Shown here: piece after piece, positions 37,235 through 41,006 of the stretch | How positions within the stretch are numbered: position 1 is the stretch's first letter | Layout: each line of letters begins with the position of its first letter | IMG/VR virus record: IMGVR_UViG_3300042090_001871 | Location: 1-41,006 of that record | Length of the DNA: 41,006 bases | From: a virus | Direction: 5' to 3' (one strand) | Translations under genes and position numbers: made by a program | Notes under the pieces: model-generated | What the model was told of the DNA's origin: nothing | What the model saw: only the letters and a program-made list of their open reading frames with translations | Databases searched by the model: none

Positions 37235-37666
37235 ATGTCAGGTGTTGTATCATTCCCGACTCCCCCTTACAGCAATCCACCAATAGAACCACAATACTTC
37301 GCACCATGGAGTTTTGTGATATCTAACATTACGCTTGGATATATAACGACCGTCACGATGATCATTCCTGCGATTACTCAATTAAACTATGTGGTTGGTC
37401 AGCAAGTGAGATTACTCGTTCCTCAGCAATATGGTTGTAGTCAGCTGAACGAACAAACAGCTTATGTTCTCCAAGTGAATCCTCCCAACCAAGTGGTGCT
37501 TGATTTAGATTCACATGGAGGCAACCCCTTCATCGCATCATCCTATCGCACACAGCCTCAGATTGTGGCTATTGGCGATATTAGCAGTGGACCCATTAAC
37601 AACCAGGGAAGAGCGCCTACATCGACGATCATTCCTGGTTCATTCATAAACATTTCACCCAACTAG
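37235..37666 (+). CDS. Small virion protein with one FCCH-like module
   Basis: A 143-aa protein. ATG at 37235 follows the T-run of the terminator; an upstream start at 37199 would translate through the hairpin and is unlikely. Residues about 15-110 match the second module of the preceding protein (LNYVVGQQVRLLVPQQYGCSQLNEQTAYV against FQVGQEIAFRIPQPYGTTQLN), then QIVAIGDISSG. A likely paralog and head or tail component. No Shine-Dalgarno sequence precedes the ATG. Confidence 0.6.
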   Translation: MSGVVSFPTPPYSNPPIEPQYFAPWSFVISNITLGYITTVTMIIPAITQLNYVVGQQVRLLVPQQYGCSQLNEQTAYVLQVNPPNQVVLDLDSHGGNPFIASSYRTQPQIVAIGDISSGPINNQGRAPTSTIIPGSFINISPN

Positions 37667-37674
37667 AGGAAAAC

Positions 37675-38265
37675 ATGGTAGATAAACCAAAGAATGTGAA
37701 TTCATCAGCAGAGAGAGAAATAGAGAAGGTCGGCAAACAATTCGACGAGTTCGATCGCCAAGTCAAAGAGATGACTATGGATCGTATGAATCTTGCGCCT
37801 AAAGAAGAGTCCGAACCACAAACGAAACTTTCACAAAAAGAGATCGCTGCAAAGAAAGATAATTACCTTAAGCCTCATAGGACTCTTGGAGTTCCTCACA
37901 AAGAGAAGTTCAATGAAGCCTTCAGAGAAGAGTATAATTTCCGAACCGAATACGTACAATTCATTGCTGAAAATAAAGAGCTTATCGGCGAAACCATAGA
38001 AATGTGGACTAAACCATTTCCTGGTGTACCTGCTGAATTCTGGCAAATCCCCACTGGAACACCTGTCTGGGGGCCGCGACATTTGGCCGAACAACTTAAA
38101 AAGAAAATCTATCATAGACTTGTTATGAAAGAAGAGGTAATTACTGAGAGAAGTGGTGCAGGTGCCATGTACGGTAAAATGGCAGCCGACACCACAATAC
38201 AAAGATTAGATGCCCAACCTGTATCGTCTAGAAAGTCGGTATTCATGGGCGAAGATAAGTTTTAA
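37675..38265 (+). CDS. Conserved virion-cluster protein
   Basis: A 196-aa helical protein with AGAGGAAA upstream. It contains a Lys/Glu-rich N-terminus, then YLKPHRTLGVPHKEKFNEAFREEYNF, and IEMWTKPFPGVPAEFWQIPTGTPVWGPRHLAEQLKK. I recall this pattern from uncultured podoviral genomes next to small basic proteins. Its C-terminus is polar. Probably a packaging or head-assembly accessory; no direct evidence. Confidence 0.6.
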   Translation: MVDKPKNVNSSAEREIEKVGKQFDEFDRQVKEMTMDRMNLAPKEESEPQTKLSQKEIAAKKDNYLKPHRTLGVPHKEKFNEAFREEYNFRTEYVQFIAENKELIGETIEMWTKPFPGVPAEFWQIPTGTPVWGPRHLAEQLKKKIYHRLVMKEEVITERSGAGAMYGKMAADTTIQRLDAQPVSSRKSVFMGEDKF

Positions 38266-38289
38266 ACCATAAACCAAAAAGGAAACATT

Positions 38290-38394
38290 ATGGCTAAGAA
38301 AGCAAAGAAAATGGAAAAGCATCACGACAAGAAAGAGATGATGAAAGGCAAGATGCCGATGATGAAAAAAGACATGAAAAAGAAGTGTAAGTAA
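38290..38394 (+). CDS. Met/Lys-rich mini-protein
   Basis: A 34-aa protein of almost only Lys, Met, His and Asp (MAKKAKKMEKHHDKKEMM...). AAAAGGAAA precedes the ATG. The stop overlaps the next ATG (TAATG). Possibly DNA-binding inside the head; a small gene of this type often precedes DUF6496 genes. Confidence 0.55.
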   Translation: MAKKAKKMEKHHDKKEMMKGKMPMMKKDMKKKCK

Positions 38395-38576
38395 TGGCTA
38401 AAGAAAGCAAGAAAGCACAAAAGAAAGTCAAAAAGGTTATGAAAGAGTTTAAAAGTGGCAAGTTGCATAGCGGTTCTAAAAAAGGACCAGTGGTGACAAA
38501 TCCCAAACAAGGCATCGCTATTGCTCTTTCTGAAGCACGAAAAAAAGGCTTAAAAGTAGGAGCAAAACGTGGCTAA
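38394..38576 (+). CDS. DUF6496-like small basic protein
   Basis: A 60-aa protein with KKVMKEFKSGKLHSGSKKGPVV and QGIAIALSEARKKG, the signature of DUF6496, common in phage and prophage head regions. It overlaps the next ATG by 8 bases. Likely nucleic-acid binding or a virion accessory; function not established. Confidence 0.75.
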   Translation: MAKESKKAQKKVKKVMKEFKSGKLHSGSKKGPVVTNPKQGIAIALSEARKKGLKVGAKRG

Positions 38577-38754
38577 GAGATTTATTCAGGAAGCTATTAA
38601 GCATCCAGGAGCTCTCCGCAAGTCTTTAAAAGTTAAAGAAGGCGAGACAATTCCTGAATCTAAGCTAAAAAAGGCTGAGCATTCTAAGAATCCAACTCTT
38701 AGAAAGCGCGCGAATTTAGCTGAAACTTTAAAGAAGCTGCGACATAAGAAATGA
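38569..38754 (+). CDS. Small basic protein, conserved phage family
   Basis: A 61-aa protein, MAKRFIQEAIKHPGALRKSL, then KVKEGETIPESKLKKAEHS, then NPTLRKRANLAETLKKL. This series recurs in phage genomes next to structural genes. It is highly basic and helical. The stop overlaps the next ATG (ATGA). Possibly packaged with DNA; role unknown. Confidence 0.75.
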   Translation: MAKRFIQEAIKHPGALRKSLKVKEGETIPESKLKKAEHSKNPTLRKRANLAETLKKLRHKK

Positions 38755-39962
38755 ACCTTCTTTCAGATGTCATTACTTATGTTCGACGCATCATTAAGTC
38801 GCCGTCTGATGCGGTCATAACCGATAATCTTATTATTGATTATATCAACCGATTCTGGCTGCTCGATATGGACGCTCGTTTACAGCTTTTTGATTTGAAA
38901 TCTATTTATCAGTTTCAAACGGTTCCAGGGGTAGACCAATATAATATGCCCCTATATAACGTCCAAGTTGAGGGGTCAAATCCTACAACCTCGATTGCTA
39001 TGTATCCTGTTTATCAAGGATTCATGCCTTATGCCAGGATTGCTGGAGTCAGCGTTGGTTTTTATACCCAGCGCAATGAGTTCTTCCAATATTGGGACAA
39101 TTACATTCAGCCTTATGAAACCGTAGGCATTGGAAACGGTGGCTCAAACTATACCGTTCAAATTCCTTTTGCACCTTCTGTTCAACAAACGGTTAATCAA
39201 ATCCCTAGCGGAATCCTTCGAGGGCATGTTGATATTACGGGGATTATTGCGACAGGCGTTAACGTCGATCCACCAACCGGAACGACTATTAATCAAGCTA
39301 TCCCCTATACAAGTATTTTTCCTGCTGTTTATTTTACTTCAATTGATTCAACTGGAGCTTCGCGGGTAATTCAGGATTCTGGCCAGTTTCTTGATAGCAA
39401 TGCGAATCAGGGACTGCTAATGACGCAGGGAACGGCGCCTTTTGGTTATCAGCCATTAAATGGCGGCTATAATGCAACACTGAATACGATCAACTACAAT
39501 ACGGGAGTTGCCAACATTACGTTTACCGATCCAAATACTGGACTGCCGATTAACATTCCGTCTGGTCAACAGATCAATGCACAATGTTATTACTTCAACC
39601 CTGGCATACCTCGTTCAATGCTTTATTTTAACAACATCATCACTCTTAGAACTGTTCCAGATACTCAATACCTAGTTGAACTCACAGGTTATTTATCTCC
39701 AGCAGCATTTTTAAATGGCGGACAAGCTCTTCAGTTTGCTTATATGAGCGAATATATCGCAAGAGGAGCAGCCAGAAAGATACTTGCTGATACCGGCGAT
39801 ACTGAACAGTTCAACTTTTATGAGCCACTTTTTAGAGAACAAGAAATGCTCGTATGGAAACGAAGCCAACGACAATTTACATCGACTCGAACATATACAA
39901 TCTATAGCCAAGGAAATAACCAAGGCGGTATAGGAAATAATACAAGCACGGGGTTACCATGA
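38751..39962 (+). CDS. Head-to-tail connector / neck protein
   Basis: A 403-aa protein. Residues 1-70 (LLSDVITYVRRIIKSPSDAVITDNLIIDYINRFWL, then YQFQTVPGVDQYNMP) form the helical N-terminus typical of P22 gp4/T7 gp11-like adaptor proteins. A large beta-rich middle follows, with one FCCH-like region, and a C-terminal helical part (YMSEYIARGAARKILADTGDTEQF, then FREQEMLVWKRSQRQ) that is well conserved in connectors. It directly precedes two tail genes. It joins portal to tail. Confidence 0.75.
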   Translation: MNLLSDVITYVRRIIKSPSDAVITDNLIIDYINRFWLLDMDARLQLFDLKSIYQFQTVPGVDQYNMPLYNVQVEGSNPTTSIAMYPVYQGFMPYARIAGVSVGFYTQRNEFFQYWDNYIQPYETVGIGNGGSNYTVQIPFAPSVQQTVNQIPSGILRGHVDITGIIATGVNVDPPTGTTINQAIPYTSIFPAVYFTSIDSTGASRVIQDSGQFLDSNANQGLLMTQGTAPFGYQPLNGGYNATLNTINYNTGVANITFTDPNTGLPINIPSGQQINAQCYYFNPGIPRSMLYFNNIITLRTVPDTQYLVELTGYLSPAAFLNGGQALQFAYMSEYIARGAARKILADTGDTEQFNFYEPLFREQEMLVWKRSQRQFTSTRTYTIYSQGNNQGGIGNNTSTGLP

Positions 39963-40516
39963 CATGGCCTTATAATCCAGCGATCCCTAATCCTCCGAAC
40001 GATCCAGCTGATGACGTTGCCGGCATGCAGACAAATGCAAGTTCGATTGCGAGTCTTATAGCAGTCGATCACGTAAAATTCAATGTTCCGGGTGGCGGAC
40101 AGCATAATCAGGTCACATTTAACTCTAATAATGTTCCTGGAGTCTTTCCTGTGAGCCCTCCAGTAGCGTTTACCAATGCAATCACAGGCGGAAATAATGG
40201 TCTGTTTTTCTATTCAGGATCTGCGGTTCAAAGCGCCAATCAATATGTTGCAAGCGGTAATGGTAGCACAATGCTGCTTGGGGGAATTATTCTGAAATGG
40301 GGGACAGTAACCTACAACGGTACAGGTGGAGCGCAATCCTTTAATTTTACCCCAGCGTTTCCAAATAATGCATATTCGGTCGTTGTGCAATCAACATCTA
40401 ATAGTGGTTTAGCATTTGCACAAGCAAACATAATAAGCCAAAGTTCTTTTCAAATTGCCTCGAACGGAAACGTTGGACATACTGTAAATTATTACTATAT
40501 CGCTATAGGCAACTAA
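39959..40516 (+). CDS. Tail fibre/neck appendage protein with gp53-like C-terminus
   Basis: A 185-aa protein; the ATG at 39959 overlaps the previous stop (ATGA). The N-terminus MTWPYNPAIPNPPNDPADDV, then MQTNASSIASLIAVDHVKF, is typical of small podoviral tail proteins. Residues about 95-185 (GGIILKWGTVTYNGTGGAQ, SFNFTPAFPNNAYSVVVQ, then NYYYIAIGN) match the phage tail-fibre gp53-type C-terminal beta domain. A likely receptor-contacting or tail appendage protein, next to the large tail protein. Confidence 0.75.
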   Translation: MTWPYNPAIPNPPNDPADDVAGMQTNASSIASLIAVDHVKFNVPGGGQHNQVTFNSNNVPGVFPVSPPVAFTNAITGGNNGLFFYSGSAVQSANQYVASGNGSTMLLGGIILKWGTVTYNGTGGAQSFNFTPAFPNNAYSVVVQSTSNSGLAFAQANIISQSSFQIASNGNVGHTVNYYYIAIGN

Positions 40517-40517
40517 C

Positions 40518-41006
40518 ATGCCCGAGCAAATCTACATTGGCAACTACTCTAAGGGCCAAATCACTAGTAGATTGCCTTTTGTCATCGATAATGATGCATT
40601 CCCTACCATGTACAACTTCTATAGTTGGCGGGGAAGAGCTAAGAGGAAAAGAGGCACGATCTTTCTTGGACAATTAGAGTTTCAAGAAGAAATAACCTCT
40701 GGAGCATCGGTTACAATTACAGCGGCAACTCAAGCAAATCCTGCTGTTTTAACGGCAGTTAATGGTTTTTCTGCGGGAGAACAGGTTTATATTTCTGGAG
40801 TTGTTGGGATGACACAACTCAATGGAAATGTATATAGTATTGTATCTGCAAACGCCGGTTCAATAACTATCGCAGTTGATTCAACGGGTTTTACTCCTTA
40901 CATTAGCGGAGGAACTGCCACCTTAATTGAAAGTTGGGAACTCCTCCCTTTTAATCTAGTTGCAGGCGCCGGCAACCTAATTACACAATATACTTTAGGC
41001 GCCACT
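40518..41006 (+). CDS. Tail/neck stabilisation-like protein, N-terminal part
   Basis: The frame opens with ATG at 40518, two bases after the upstream tail-fibre stop, and runs off the window in the frame that continues at base 3. It begins MPEQIYIGNYSKGQITSR, followed by an FNDNDAFP-like stretch (here IDNDAFPTMYNFYSWRG) and a basic RGRAKRKRG segment. This matches N-termini of large podoviral tail stabilisation proteins. One FCCH-like module occupies about residues 70-120. Together with 1-2765 it makes a 1051-residue protein. The window edge is the only interruption, so this is not a true truncation. Confidence 0.8.
   Translation, partial: MPEQIYIGNYSKGQITSRLPFVIDNDAFPTMYNFYSWRGRAKRKRGTIFLGQLEFQEEITSGASVTITAATQANPAVLTAVNGFSAGEQVYISGVVGMTQLNGNVYSIVSANAGSITIAVDSTGFTPYISGGTATLIESWELLPFNLVAGAGNLITQYTLGAT
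40909..41006. repeat. Terminal direct repeat, right copy (contig overlap)
   Basis: Exact second copy of bases 1-98. It lies inside the tail stabilisation-like gene that begins at 40518, so one copy should be removed when the genome is circularised. Confidence 0.95.

Noticed and set aside
1-41006. CRISPR array, insertion sequence or transposase
   Set aside because: No regularly spaced repeats with unique spacers, no transposase-like ORF and no terminal inverted repeats were seen. The repeats in 15-25 kb are protein-module repeats.

Overview
This window is the complete genome of a short-tailed, podovirus-like dsDNA phage of about 40.9 kb. It is moderately AT-rich. The first 98 bases (1-98) recur exactly as the last 98 (40909-41006), and the tail gene cut by the window ends reads through that junction in one frame. 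The contig is therefore circular or circularly permuted, with about 40,908 unique bases. Virion genes are N4-gp56-like (major capsid protein) and P22-like in layout (portal, neck, tail stabilisation, ejection proteins). The host is probably a Gram-negative bacterium, because the phage carries an exported beta-barrel protein resembling inverse autotransporters, plus lipoprotein-like genes. Chlamydia-like or other intracellular bacteria are possible hosts, but that is inference.

Layout around the circle. (1) Late plus-strand block, 33497 through the junction to 7093: small terminase, small accessory genes, a promoter with a long structured leader, major capsid protein, head and neck proteins, a 1051-aa tail protein and three ejection-type proteins, with one HNH gene inserted. 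(2) Minus block 8301-7033: scaffold, ribbon-helix-helix regulator, small proteins. (3) A two-gene plus island, 8386-9112. (4) Minus block 14537-9104: large terminase, a portal gene split by a group I intron that carries an HNH ORF, and a run of tiny virion-cluster genes. (5) Plus block 14552-25570: about 10 kb, a quarter of the genome, of modular fibre and spike proteins that share an N-terminal anchor module. (6) Accessory region 25.5-28 kb with small membrane or lipoprotein-like genes and a third HNH gene. (7) Minus early block 30626-26618: RecB-like exonuclease, coiled-coil partners and a RecT/Bet annealing protein. (8) Plus regulatory block 30690-33340: XRE-type regulator, a 390-base structured leader, a winged-helix candidate replication protein and the exported beta-barrel.

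How the parts work together. The exonuclease and RecT pair supplies recombination, and probably end processing and replication support. No DNA polymerase, primase, helicase, integrase, holin or endolysin is recognisable, so replication must lean on the host and the lysis genes are hidden among unknown small proteins. Two near-identical palindromic elements (30023-30043 and 30649-30669) flank the exonuclease gene and are probably operators of the XRE regulator, tying early transcription to one repressor. Late structural genes are split over four strand blocks, with TerS and TerL far apart.

The most interesting features are: the portal gene interrupted by a group I intron whose predicted splice restores a continuous 697-codon frame; the fibre locus built from exchangeable anchor, beta-helix, YadA-like, beta-sandwich and glycine-rich modules, including a free-standing 72-aa anchor; an apparently unclassified structured RNA in the capsid leader; alternative RNA hairpins in the replication-region leader; and the phage-encoded beta-barrel.
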